This document shows positions 1 to 5,508 of a stretch of 5,804 nucleotides of DNA, in pieces. This stretch comes from Candidatus Dormiibacterota bacterium (GTDB lineage: Bacteria > Chloroflexota > Dormibacteria > Aeolococcales > Aeolococcaceae). The notes below the pieces were generated by a model that saw nothing but the letters and a program-made list of their open reading frames with translations, had not been told where the DNA came from and did not search any database. Where the stretch lies: positions 1,704 through 7,507 of the forward strand of contig PLDZ01000247.1 in assembly GCA_003136295.1 (NCBI GenBank). The letters are read 5' to 3'. Every line of letters begins with the position of its first letter. Positions within the stretch are counted from its first letter, which is position 1. Made by a program: the position numbers and the translations under genes.

Positions 1-144
1 GACGGAGGTGGCGCCAACCCGGCGAGCGGTTACAGCCTGATCGAGGCCGACAGCATCGACGCCGCCGTTGCGCTGGCCAAGGGATGCCCGGTGCTCGAAG
101 GCGGCGCAACCATCGAGGTCGCGGAAACCTTCAACGCCATGTAG
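1..144 (+). CDS. YCII/DGPF-type protein, C-terminal end (5' truncated)
   Basis: Reading from base 1 gives 47 residues ending at TAG 142-144; the gene begins outside the window. The visible part has GYSLIEADSIDAAVALAKGC at residues 10-29, then PVLEGG and an ending around IEVAETF. This matches the C-terminal half of the small YCII-related (DGPF) proteins as I know them, which have an alpha/beta ferredoxin-like dimeric fold. Many actinobacterial members are annotated near ECF sigma factor genes, and their biochemical role is mostly unknown. The N-terminal half, including any catalytic-type His/Asp pair, cannot be inspected. A strong hairpin lies 40 bases downstream and may end its transcript. 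The family assignment is fairly secure; the function is not known. Confidence 0.8.
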   Translation, partial: DGGGANPASGYSLIEADSIDAAVALAKGCPVLEGGATIEVAETFNAM

Positions 145-184
145 TCCACGTCGGACCACTACTCCCGGTCCGTCGTCAGGGATG

Positions 185-219
185 CCCGCGTCCGCGCCCC
201 GCCCGGCGCGGAGCGCGGG
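185..219 (+). terminator. Strong GC-rich stem-loop between the YCII gene and the protease gene
   Basis: Bases 191-198 (TCCGCGCC) pair perfectly with 205-212 (GGCGCGGA) around the 6-base loop 199-204. With G213 bulged out, 185-190 (CCCGCG) pairs with 214-219 (CGCGGG), giving 14 base pairs and one bulge. It starts 40 bases after the YCII stop. No T-run follows, so it is not a classic intrinsic terminator. U-tract-less hairpins have been proposed as terminators in high-GC actinobacteria. Alternatives are an mRNA-stabilising or attenuating structure in the leader of the protease gene. Confidence 0.45.
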
Positions 220-269
220 GGATCGCCGTCATGCAGCCGACAGCCCGAACTGGCGACAATAGAGCGAGC

Positions 270-1463
270 ATGAGCGAGGAGGAGGTCCCCGCCGGTCCGC
301 CGGCGTGGCCTGGGGGAACGGGTTCGAGCGACCCATGGGGCGGCACGGGGTGGACATCGCCACCACCCGCGCCCGGCTGGTGGCCGCAGCAGTACTACTT
401 TTATGAGCCTGCACCCCCACGGAGGCGTGCATCGCGCCTCCTCTTGCTCGGAGTCGCTGTTGTCATCTTTGTTTTCGCGGCGAGCGCTGCGGCGACGGCG
501 GTCATCGCAACCCGTGGCCTCGGCGGGTCGGGGAACACCGCCGGCGTCGAGGCGGCCGTCGTTGACATCGACACGTCGCTTGGCGGCGGAGCTGCCGCCG
601 CGGGGACCGGCATCGTGCTGACCTCTTCGGGAGTCGTGCTCACCAACAATCACGTGGTCGCACTCGGGCAGGCGATCAGCGTCACGCTCACCGCGACGGG
701 CGCGACCTACAGCGCGAGCGTGATCAACACTGATGCAAGCCACGACGTAGCGGTGCTCCAGCTCCAGGGAGCGGCGGGGCTGTCGACGGCCCCGATGGGC
801 GACTCCTCGAGCGTGCGCGTCGGGGACAGTGTCACCGCGCTGGGCAATGCGCAGGGGCGGGGAGGCGCGCCGGCAGTCGCCGCCGGCACCGTGACGGCAA
901 TCGGGCAGTCCATCACCGCAGCTGATGAGTCCGGGCAGCACTTCGAGTCCCTCAACGGCATGATCCAGACCAACGCGCCGATCCAGCCGGGGGACTCGGG
1001 CGGCCCGCTGGTCAACAGCAACGGCCAGGTCGTCGGCCTCGACACGGCGGCGAGTGGTGCGCGACGGGGTCCCGAGTCGGGCGCCGTTCAGGCGTTCGCG
1101 ATCCCAATCGATACCGCCCTCAAATACGCGCACCAGCTGATGGCAGCGCCGCATCAGGCGCCGCCGGCAGGCGCGCGTCTCGGGGTCTGTGTGGAGGACA
1201 GCACCTCACCTCTCGGTGCGCTGTTGTTCACAGGGGCGGCTCCCTGCACCGCGGCTGTCGCGAGCGGGAGTCCCGCCTCGAAGACGGCGCTCGCCGCGGG
1301 AGACGTGATCACATCGCTCGACGGCAGCTCGGTCGTTTCCAAAGCGTCGCTTGTCCAGATTCTCCAGGACGAGAGTCCGGGGCAATCCGTGGTCGTCGTC
1401 TGGTTCGACCCGTCCGGCCGGCAGCACCAGGCCACGGTCACACTCGCCGCGGCCACACCCTAG
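270..1463 (+). CDS. Membrane-anchored HtrA-like serine protease with PDZ domain (S1C type)
   Basis: The product is 397 residues from ATG 270. Residues 1-55 form a cytoplasmic tail rich in Pro, Gly, Trp and Tyr. Residues 56-80 are one hydrophobic segment after an RRR cluster, so the protease domain should lie outside the membrane. Residues 95-290 carry a chymotrypsin-like fold with the full triad: His128 in NNHVV, Asp159 in HDVAVL and Ser243 in GDSGGP. Residues 300-395 form a PDZ domain (GSPASKTALAAGDVITSLDG) that would bind C-terminal peptides. The family degrades misfolded or regulatory envelope proteins. Its only two cysteines, Cys307 and Cys326, are both in the PDZ domain and might form a disulfide. 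The start is uncertain: ATG 231 is in frame and adds 13 residues, and neither site has a clear Shine-Dalgarno sequence. I chose 270 because MSEEE followed by the Pro-rich tail looks like a natural start. Substrate unknown. Confidence 0.92.
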   Translation: MSEEEVPAGPPAWPGGTGSSDPWGGTGWTSPPPAPGWWPQQYYFYEPAPPRRRASRLLLLGVAVVIFVFAASAAATAVIATRGLGGSGNTAGVEAAVVDIDTSLGGGAAAAGTGIVLTSSGVVLTNNHVVALGQAISVTLTATGATYSASVINTDASHDVAVLQLQGAAGLSTAPMGDSSSVRVGDSVTALGNAQGRGGAPAVAAGTVTAIGQSITAADESGQHFESLNGMIQTNAPIQPGDSGGPLVNSNGQVVGLDTAASGARRGPESGAVQAFAIPIDTALKYAHQLMAAPHQAPPAGARLGVCVEDSTSPLGALLFTGAAPCTAAVASGSPASKTALAAGDVITSLDGSSVVSKASLVQILQDESPGQSVVVVWFDPSGRQHQATVTLAAATP

Positions 1464-1542
1464 CGCCAAATTCGGCGGTCGCTGCCGGGCGCGCCCCACA
1501 CGTTGCCATCGAGGTGATGCTCGGCTCGACGACAATCCTCGG

Positions 1543-2598
1543 GTGGAGGAGTCCCTGTCCGATCTGCTCGTTGAATATGAGCTCGCGGCTCGCGCGAATC
1601 TGAACCCTGCGGCCTTCGACTTCATCGCCGCCGGCGCCGGTGATGAGCTGAGCCTGGAGGAGTCACGCGCGGCCTGGCGGCGCTACCGGCTCCGTCCGCG
1701 CATCTTTCGTGGTGGCACGGCTCCCGACCTTTCCACCGATGTCCTGGGCGCGCATCTCGCGATGCCGCTGATCGTGGCGCCGACCGCGTATCAGGTGGTC
1801 GCGCACGCCGACGGCGAGGTGGAGACAGCCCGGGGAGTCAGCGCCGCGGGTGGCCTCATGGTGGTGACGACCCGAGCGACGCGTACCCTCGAGGAGATCG
1901 CCGCGGAACTGCACGGCCCGTGGTGGTACCAGGTGTACGTGGTCAAGGAGCGTCGTCTCACCGAGGAGCTGGCGCGCCGCGCAGCCGGATCGGGAGCCAC
2001 CGCGCTGGTGCTCACCGTCGACACGCCGTACCCCGGCTTCAAACGTCGTGGCCATGTCGCGCCGGTCAGCCCGGAGCAGCACCTTGTGAATTTCGGCACG
2101 CACCTCACCCCTGGGGCGGCGTTCGAGGAGGTCACAGTCGGCATCGACCAGGACGCGTCGATCAGGCTCGAGACCATCGCATGGTTGCGCGACATCGCCG
2201 GTCTCCCGGTGCTCGTGAAGGGAGTCCTGCGCGCCGATGATGCCGTGGCCTGCATCGACGCCGGCGCGGCCGGCGTGGTGGTGTCCAACCACGGGGGTCG
2301 CCAGCTCGATCGCGCCATCGCCACGGCCGTCGCACTCCCGGAGATCGTCGAGGCGATCGCTGGGCGCGTACCGATCCTGGTGGACGGCGGCATCATGAGC
2401 GGTACTGACGTCTTCGTGGCGCTCGCGCTCGGCGCCGACGCGACGATGATCGGGCGGCCCGTTCTCTGGGGTCTCGCCGCCGCCGGGGCGCAGGGGGTGC
2501 AGCGGGTGCTCGACGGGTACCGCACCGAGCTCGGGCACGCGATGGGCCTGGCGGGCGTCGTCGCGACCGGCGATTTCAGCCGCGACCTCGTGGTCTGA
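1543..2598 (+). CDS. FMN-dependent alpha-hydroxy-acid oxidase/dehydrogenase family protein
   Basis: The product is 351 residues from GTG 1543, near the usual size for soluble members of the glycolate/lactate oxidase family, which oxidise 2-hydroxy acids to 2-oxo acids with FMN in a TIM barrel. Visible landmarks are the N-terminal FIAAGAGDE (28-35), IVAPTA (77-82), QVY (130-132), LTVDTP (157-162), LVKGV (224-228), SNHGGRQLD (248-256), DGGI (281-284) and GRP (304-306). By comparison with spinach glycolate oxidase from memory, catalytic His250, Arg253, Lys226, Asp160 and Tyr132 are present. The substrate-carboxylate Tyr24 aligns with Phe27, and Arg164 aligns with Lys167 in PYPGFKRR. Substrate and electron acceptor therefore cannot be inferred. 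It begins 79 bases after the protease gene. GTG 1543 is the only sensible in-frame start before the domain; no clear Shine-Dalgarno is seen, so translation may be leaderless or weak. No partner gene indicates a pathway. Confidence 0.9.
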   Translation: MEESLSDLLVEYELAARANLNPAAFDFIAAGAGDELSLEESRAAWRRYRLRPRIFRGGTAPDLSTDVLGAHLAMPLIVAPTAYQVVAHADGEVETARGVSAAGGLMVVTTRATRTLEEIAAELHGPWWYQVYVVKERRLTEELARRAAGSGATALVLTVDTPYPGFKRRGHVAPVSPEQHLVNFGTHLTPGAAFEEVTVGIDQDASIRLETIAWLRDIAGLPVLVKGVLRADDAVACIDAGAAGVVVSNHGGRQLDRAIATAVALPEIVEAIAGRVPILVDGGIMSGTDVFVALALGADATMIGRPVLWGLAAAGAQGVQRVLDGYRTELGHAMGLAGVVATGDFSRDLVV

Positions 2599-2640
2599 CG
2601 GCGATCGCAGCCCTTTCGCACTTTGTAACGTCGACGCCTG

Positions 2641-2669
2641 ACCCGCGAAGCAAACGGACTCGTACGATA
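2641..2669 (+). promoter_or_regulatory. Putative promoter of the first bactofilin gene
   Basis: The block ACCCGCGAA (2641-2649) is followed by GTACGATA (2662-2669), which contains the TAnnnT-type -10 candidate TACGAT at 2663-2668, 43 bases before the start codon. The same two blocks in the same order precede the second bactofilin gene, with 12 bases between blocks here and 15 there. CTGACC at 2638-2643 could serve as a -35 element with a 19-base spacer. The repetition supports a real signal more than either box does alone; the sigma factor is unknown. Confidence 0.5.
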
Positions 2670-2711
2670 CCCGCGACCCCCAGTCCGCCGAGCCGTAGCG
2701 AAGGAGCCGCC

Positions 2712-3311
2712 ATGGACACGAGCGACACCGGACCATCGACATCGAGCCGATCGCGTGGGCGTCGTGGTGCGGCGGCACCGGCAGCGCCGGAGACAGCCAG
2801 CATGGTGGTACTCGGGCCGCGCGACACGCTCGTCGGCACCCTGACGGTCGAAGGCGATGTCCGGATTGAAGGCACCCTTGACGGCGAGGTGTCCGCGACC
2901 GGCGAGGTCAATGTTCATTCGTCCGGCACCGCCCGGGCGCAGATCTCGGCTCGGGACATCATCGTGGGCGGACATGTCGAGGGCAAGGCGGTCGCGCGCG
3001 AGCTGGTGGCGCTGGGAGAGGCGGCATCGTTCGCAGGCGAGGTCCACGCCGGGCGCCTGCGCGTGGACGAGGGTGCCACGGTGAACGCCACCATCACGAT
3101 GAGCCCGAGCGGTGACGCGCCGCCGGCGCGACGTATGGACGAGCACGACCCCGATGCCGCAGTTGATGTGACCGGCTCAGCGGTCAACGGCGAGGGCGAC
3201 CACGGAGTCTACGGCGACGAGCCGGCGGGCTCCGAGTCCGATGCGTACAGCGACGAGCGTACCGCGGAGACGTCCGGCGTCTCCTCAGGTGCGGACTCAG
3301 AAGTGGGCTGA
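2712..3311 (+). CDS. Bactofilin with long acidic C-terminal tail (paralogue 1)
   Basis: The product is 199 residues. ATG 2712 is set by GAAGGAG at 2700-2706 with a 5-base spacer. Residues 1-30 are a basic, Ser/Ala/Pro-rich flexible head. Residues 31-130 are a bactofilin domain with short beta-helix rungs: LGPRDTLVGTLTVEGDVRIE, GTLDGEVSATGEVNV and GRLRVDEGATVNATITM. Residues 131-199 are a low-complexity tail rich in Asp, Glu, Ser and Gly. Bactofilins polymerise without nucleotide into filaments at the membrane, and in other bacteria they scaffold cell-wall enzymes, polarity or chromosome-positioning factors. No transmembrane segment is seen. The gene follows the oxidase after 113 bases with its own putative promoter. 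Its last 103 bases overlap the end of a methyltransferase gene on the other strand. It is paralogous to the bactofilin at 4242-4631, with about 53 of 100 aligned residues identical. The family is clear; the cellular role here is unknown. Confidence 0.92.
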   Translation: MDTSDTGPSTSSRSRGRRGAAAPAAPETASMVVLGPRDTLVGTLTVEGDVRIEGTLDGEVSATGEVNVHSSGTARAQISARDIIVGGHVEGKAVARELVALGEAASFAGEVHAGRLRVDEGATVNATITMSPSGDAPPARRMDEHDPDAAVDVTGSAVNGEGDHGVYGDEPAGSESDAYSDERTAETSGVSSGADSEVG

Positions 3312-4174
3312 GCCGGGGACTGGTCGCGAAGCCGCCCGGTAGCGAGGGTGAATGCGCCGTGAAACGCGTAATCACCTTCGCCCAGGCGGTGCATCGTGCT
3401 ATCGAGCTCCTCCTCAAACGTGGCCCGAGCACCCGGGCTCAGGAGCCCGATCATCGCGTGTGGCCACGGTCCGGACCACTCCATCATCTCCGTCCATTCG
3501 TGCACGTCGTTGGCACGCACACCGACGAGCAGCTGGGTGACCCGGATGTCCACGAATCCGGCCATCTCCAGCATGTTGGTGAGCACCCACGGTTCACCGA
3601 AGAGCGCGTGATGCGACGGCGTGCGCGCGCGGCGGATGGCCAGACGTTCGAGTCGTTCAAAGAACACGCCCTGCGCCGGGGTCGACAGACTCCTGCAGCG
3701 GCACGACACCGCGATGCGGCCGTTCGGTCGCAGCACGCGGCGGATTTCCGAGAACGCCTGCCATGGATCCTCGAGGCACGCAAGCGACTGTCCGAGGACC
3801 GCGACATCGAACATGTCGTCATTGAAGACGAGGTGATGCGCGTCCATGACCGAGTAGTCGACACCACGATCGCTCTCCGCCTGTTCACGCGCGTAGGTGA
3901 CCATGTCCGGGGAGAGATCGAGCGCCATATGGTTGAGGTCCGAACCGCCAAGCCTCAGTGACCGGCTCACCAGACCCGTGCCGCAGCCGATGTCGATCAC
4001 TCGCTCGTGCGACTGGACGTCGGCAAACGCCGCGAGCCGTTCGGCGGCACGAACGTTTGCGCCCCCGGCCCACGAGTCGTATCGACGCGCCGCCTCGCGA
4101 TAGAAGTCGAGTTGCAGCTGCCGGAATGTGTCCGACGTTGGGGTCACCGTCACAGAGTCGTCTGCCCATTCCAC
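3209..4174 (-). CDS. Class I SAM-dependent methyltransferase
   Basis: From GTG at 4174 the product is 321 residues. It shows a UbiE/Methyltransf_11-like Rossmann fold: motif I VIDIGCGTG (59-67), acidic Asp86 in ALDLSPDM for the SAM ribose, VMDAHHL around Asp111 for the adenine side, FDVAV (122-126) and VLRPNGRIAV (147-156). Residues 157-282 form a C-terminal region typical of small-molecule or lipid methyltransferases; the substrate cannot be read from sequence. Residues 283-321 are a Ser/Pro/Glu-rich tail that exists only where the gene runs antisense through the end of bactofilin 1. The frame is open back to ATG 4276, and ATG 4243 is also possible. However, upstream of about 4190 many third positions become T and the putative promoter and Shine-Dalgarno of bactofilin 2 are located there, so I favour GTG 4174 (GTG 4189 is an alternative). 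No clear ribosome site is visible. It sits divergently beside bactofilin 2, which hints at a shared role, but this is inference. Confidence 0.88.
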   Translation of the reverse strand: MEWADDSVTVTPTSDTFRQLQLDFYREAARRYDSWAGGANVRAAERLAAFADVQSHERVIDIGCGTGLVSRSLRLGGSDLNHMALDLSPDMVTYAREQAESDRGVDYSVMDAHHLVFNDDMFDVAVLGQSLACLEDPWQAFSEIRRVLRPNGRIAVSCRCRSLSTPAQGVFFERLERLAIRRARTPSHHALFGEPWVLTNMLEMAGFVDIRVTQLLVGVRANDVHEWTEMMEWSGPWPHAMIGLLSPGARATFEEELDSTMHRLGEGDYAFHGAFTLATGRLRDQSPAQPTSESAPEETPDVSAVRSSLYASDSEPAGSSP

Positions 4175-4204
4175 CCGCGAAAGGGCCACAGGATCAGTAC
4201 GATA
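4173..4204 (+). promoter_or_regulatory. Putative promoter of the second bactofilin gene
   Basis: ACCCGCGAA (4173-4181) and GTACGATA (4197-4204), with -10 candidate TACGAT at 4198-4203, repeat the two blocks found before the first bactofilin gene. The -10 candidate ends 38 bases before ATG 4242, leaving room for a short leader with the ribosome site at 4225-4233. The site lies at the proposed start of the divergent methyltransferase gene, so expression of the two could interfere or be coordinated. No good TTGACA-like -35 box is visible. Confidence 0.5.
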
Positions 4205-4224
4205 TGCGTCGAGCAACGGACGAG

Positions 4225-4233
4225 AAGGAGAGG
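4225..4233 (+). promoter_or_regulatory. Ribosome binding site of the second bactofilin gene
   Basis: The purine run AAGGAGAGG lies 8 bases before ATG 4242. It decides between this start and the in-frame ATG 4128 upstream, which has no such site and would add a 38-residue extension unlike bactofilins. Confidence 0.75.
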
Positions 4234-4241
4234 ACACATCC

Positions 4242-4631
4242 ATGGAAAACATCACTGAAGTCGAAGAGGCAGCCATCCCACGCGGAGGTCACCGCAACGG
4301 CGCGGCAGGCGCCAAGGGCGTCACCCTCGGGCCGCGCGACGTCCTCAACGGGACGCTCACCATTGAAGGCGATCTCCACATCGAGGGGACTGCTGACGGC
4401 GAGATCACCGCGTCCGGGGACGTCGACGTCGAGGCATCGGCCACAGTCCGCGCGGGGATTGACGGACGCAACGTCACGGTCCGTGGGAATGTGACCGGCA
4501 ATGTGGTGGCGCGTGCTCGCCTCACTGTGGCGGGGAGCGGCGTGGTGCTCGGTGACGTACGCGCTTCGAGGCTTCGCGTCGATGATGGTGGCACCGTCAA
4601 CGGCAGCATCACCATGGGTGCGACCGAGTAG
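4242..4631 (+). CDS. Short bactofilin (paralogue 2)
   Basis: The product is 129 residues from ATG 4242, chosen for its strong ribosome site. A 25-residue head precedes a bactofilin domain at 26-126: LGPRDVLNGTLTIEGDLHIE, GTADGEITASGDVDV, then further six-residue-like rungs ending in RLRVDDGGTVNGSITM. It stops almost at once after the domain, so it lacks the acidic tail of paralogue 1. The family forms non-polar, nucleotide-free filaments, usually on the inner face of the membrane. Two paralogues that differ mainly in their tails could co-polymerise, as reported for BacA/BacB of Caulobacter; that is inference here. The genes also share the exact 15-base stretch CTCGGGCCGCGCGAC (2811-2825 and 4326-4340), consistent with duplication or strong constraint. 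The gene is divergent from the methyltransferase and ends 59 bases before the convergent DUF2277 gene. Confidence 0.93.
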   Translation: MENITEVEEAAIPRGGHRNGAAGAKGVTLGPRDVLNGTLTIEGDLHIEGTADGEITASGDVDVEASATVRAGIDGRNVTVRGNVTGNVVARARLTVAGSGVVLGDVRASRLRVDDGGTVNGSITMGATE

Positions 4632-4657
4632 GCGTCGTATACCCGGCCTGATCGCAT

Positions 4658-4674
4658 CGGCGAATTATCCGCCG
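4658..4674. terminator. Weak hairpin between convergent bactofilin 2 and DUF2277 genes
   Basis: CGGCG (4658-4662) pairs with CGCCG (4670-4674) around the AT-rich 7-base loop AATTATC. It lies in the 59-base gap between two converging genes, where a bidirectional terminator would be expected. With only five base pairs and no T-run on either side, the assignment is tentative. Confidence 0.25.
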
Positions 4675-4690
4675 TTCGAGGGCCGACGCT

Positions 4691-4894
4691 TCAGGCGGGC
4701 TTCTGCAGACCCTCGAGCAGGCGTGCGGTCGCGGCGGTCACCTCCAGCACAGCCGCGTCGAAGGCCGGCTGGTTTGCCTTGGAGGGCGCCCGGTAGCCGC
4801 TGATCTTGCGCACGAATTGCAGTGCGGCGGCCCGAGTGTCATTCTCATCCGCAGGAGGTGCTGCACCACGGAGCGTCTTGATGCTTCGGCACAT
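4691..4894 (-). CDS. DUF2277 family small protein
   Basis: The product is 67 residues from ATG 4894. It has the family hallmark MCRSIKTLRG at the N-terminus, then an acidic linker with PPADE, the helix AAALQFVRKISGYRAPSKAN (23-42) and a C-terminal helix AFDAAVLEVTAATARLLEGL. This covers the whole usual length of DUF2277 proteins, which are widespread in actinobacteria and have no known function. The invariant Cys2 and the basic SIK..R motif may matter, but this is a guess. It is divergent from the lipoprotein gene with 77 bases between the starts. A TATTCT -10 box ends only 6 bases before the ATG, which suggests a leaderless transcript. The gene is convergent with bactofilin 2 and has no evident functional link to either neighbour. 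Confidence 0.9.
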   Translation of the reverse strand: MCRSIKTLRGAAPPADENDTRAAALQFVRKISGYRAPSKANQPAFDAAVLEVTAATARLLEGLQKPA

Positions 4895-4900
4895 GCCTCG

Positions 4901-4906
4901 AGAATA
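4901..4906 (-). promoter_or_regulatory. Putative -10 box for leaderless DUF2277 transcript
   Basis: On the - strand the sequence reads TATTCT, a good TAnnnT -10 hexamer, followed by CGAGGC and then ATG. Transcription normally begins about 6-8 bases past the box, which would be at or next to the A of the start codon. The -35 region, 17 bases upstream, reads GCGTTA and is poor. A short GAGG near the ATG is too close to work as a ribosome site. Confidence 0.45.
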
Positions 4907-4971
4907 GCGCGGCAGACGGGACGTAACGCTGCGGCGTACTCATTGCATCGTCCACAGCGGAGGTTCTCACT

Positions 4972-5496
4972 ATGCAACGACTTGTCCTGACCCTGGCAGG
5001 CGCCGCGATGCTCGCCGCCTGTGGCGCCGCCAGCCCGGCCGGCACGGCGCCGCCGACCACGAGCGGGCCGAGTTCGACCGGCACCACCGTCACCACGGCG
5101 ACCACGTCGCTCGGAACGGTGCTGACCGACTCGAAGGGCTTCACGCTCTACTACTTCCTCCCCGAGAAGAGCTCGACCATCGGCGCCTGCACGGGCAGCT
5201 GTTTGACTGCCTGGCCGCCCCTGGTGGTCACCGGAGCGCCGACAGCCGCCGCCGGCGCCACCGGGACGCTGGCAACGGTGTCGGTCATGCTCAACGGCGC
5301 GGCCGCGACCGAGGTCACCTACAACGGCTGGCCGCTGCACACCTTTGCGGGTGACACCGCCGCCGCCCAGACGAACGGGCAGGGCGTCATGGGCAAGTGG
5401 TTCGCCGCGATGCCGAGCACAAGCTCGACGGCGACCGGGTCGACGACGGGCTCGAGCTCGACACCGACACCGACCCCAGGAGGTTATGGATACTGA
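4972..5496 (+). CDS. Secreted-repeat lipoprotein (COG4315-like)
   Basis: The product is 174 residues. ATG 4972 has GGAGG at 4959-4963 with 8 bases spacing. Residues 1-17 are a lipoprotein signal with lipobox LAAC, so Cys17 should be lipid-modified and the protein anchored outside the membrane. A Thr/Ser/Pro linker (18-46) leads to two secreted-repeat units. Unit 1 is LGTVLTDSKGFTLYYFLPEK (47-66), then CTGSC (73-77) and AWPPL. Unit 2 is about 101-148, with VTYNGWPLHTFAGD and GQGVMGKWFA. Residues 149-174 are a low-complexity Ser/Thr/Pro tail ending in GGYGY. The C-x3-C motif of unit 1 is typical of these lipoproteins and could bind metal or form a disulfide. The biochemical function of the family is unknown. 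The ABC permease gene starts 12 bases after its stop, in the same frame, so the two are probably co-transcribed. Confidence 0.9.
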   Translation: MQRLVLTLAGAAMLAACGAASPAGTAPPTTSGPSSTGTTVTTATTSLGTVLTDSKGFTLYYFLPEKSSTIGACTGSCLTAWPPLVVTGAPTAAAGATGTLATVSVMLNGAAATEVTYNGWPLHTFAGDTAAAQTNGQGVMGKWFAAMPSTSSTATGSTTGSSSTPTPTPGGYGY

Positions 5497-5508
5497 CGCC
5501 TCACAAAA

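Noticed and set aside
159..1154. 331-codon open frame on the - strand opposite the protease gene
   Set aside because: It is Arg/Gly/Asp-rich, has no recognisable domain and lies fully antisense to a gene with an intact catalytic triad. This is a typical GC-driven shadow.
1464..1477. Small dyad CGCC/GGCG directly after the protease stop codon
   Set aside because: It has only four base pairs and no T-run, which is too weak to call a terminator.
1663..3146. Overlapping - strand open frames of 371 and 451 codons opposite the oxidase and bactofilin 1
   Set aside because: They run through two well-supported genes and the promoter gap between them. Their composition is Arg/Pro/Thr-rich with no motif.
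3359..3961. 200-codon + strand frame opposite the methyltransferase
   Set aside because: There is no family resemblance and no ribosome site, while the - strand carries clear SAM-binding motifs.
4128..4241. N-terminal extension of bactofilin 2 from ATG 4128
   Set aside because: It would cross the putative promoter and the strong ribosome site at 4225-4233, and the added residues do not look like a bactofilin head.
4175..4276. Longer methyltransferase from ATG 4276 or ATG 4243
   Set aside because: Many third positions become T upstream of about 4190, no ribosome site is present, and the stretch holds the start signals of the divergent bactofilin gene. It is not fully excluded.
4419..4430. 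Perfect 12-bp palindrome GACGTCGACGTC
   Set aside because: It lies inside bactofilin 2 and follows from the repeated Asp-Val codons of a beta-helix rung, so an operator role is not needed to explain it.
5404..5484. Short tandem repeats (ACACCG units and TCGACG copies) near the end of the lipoprotein gene
   Set aside because: They encode the ordinary Ser/Thr/Pro low-complexity tail of a surface lipoprotein and do not form a separate repeat element.
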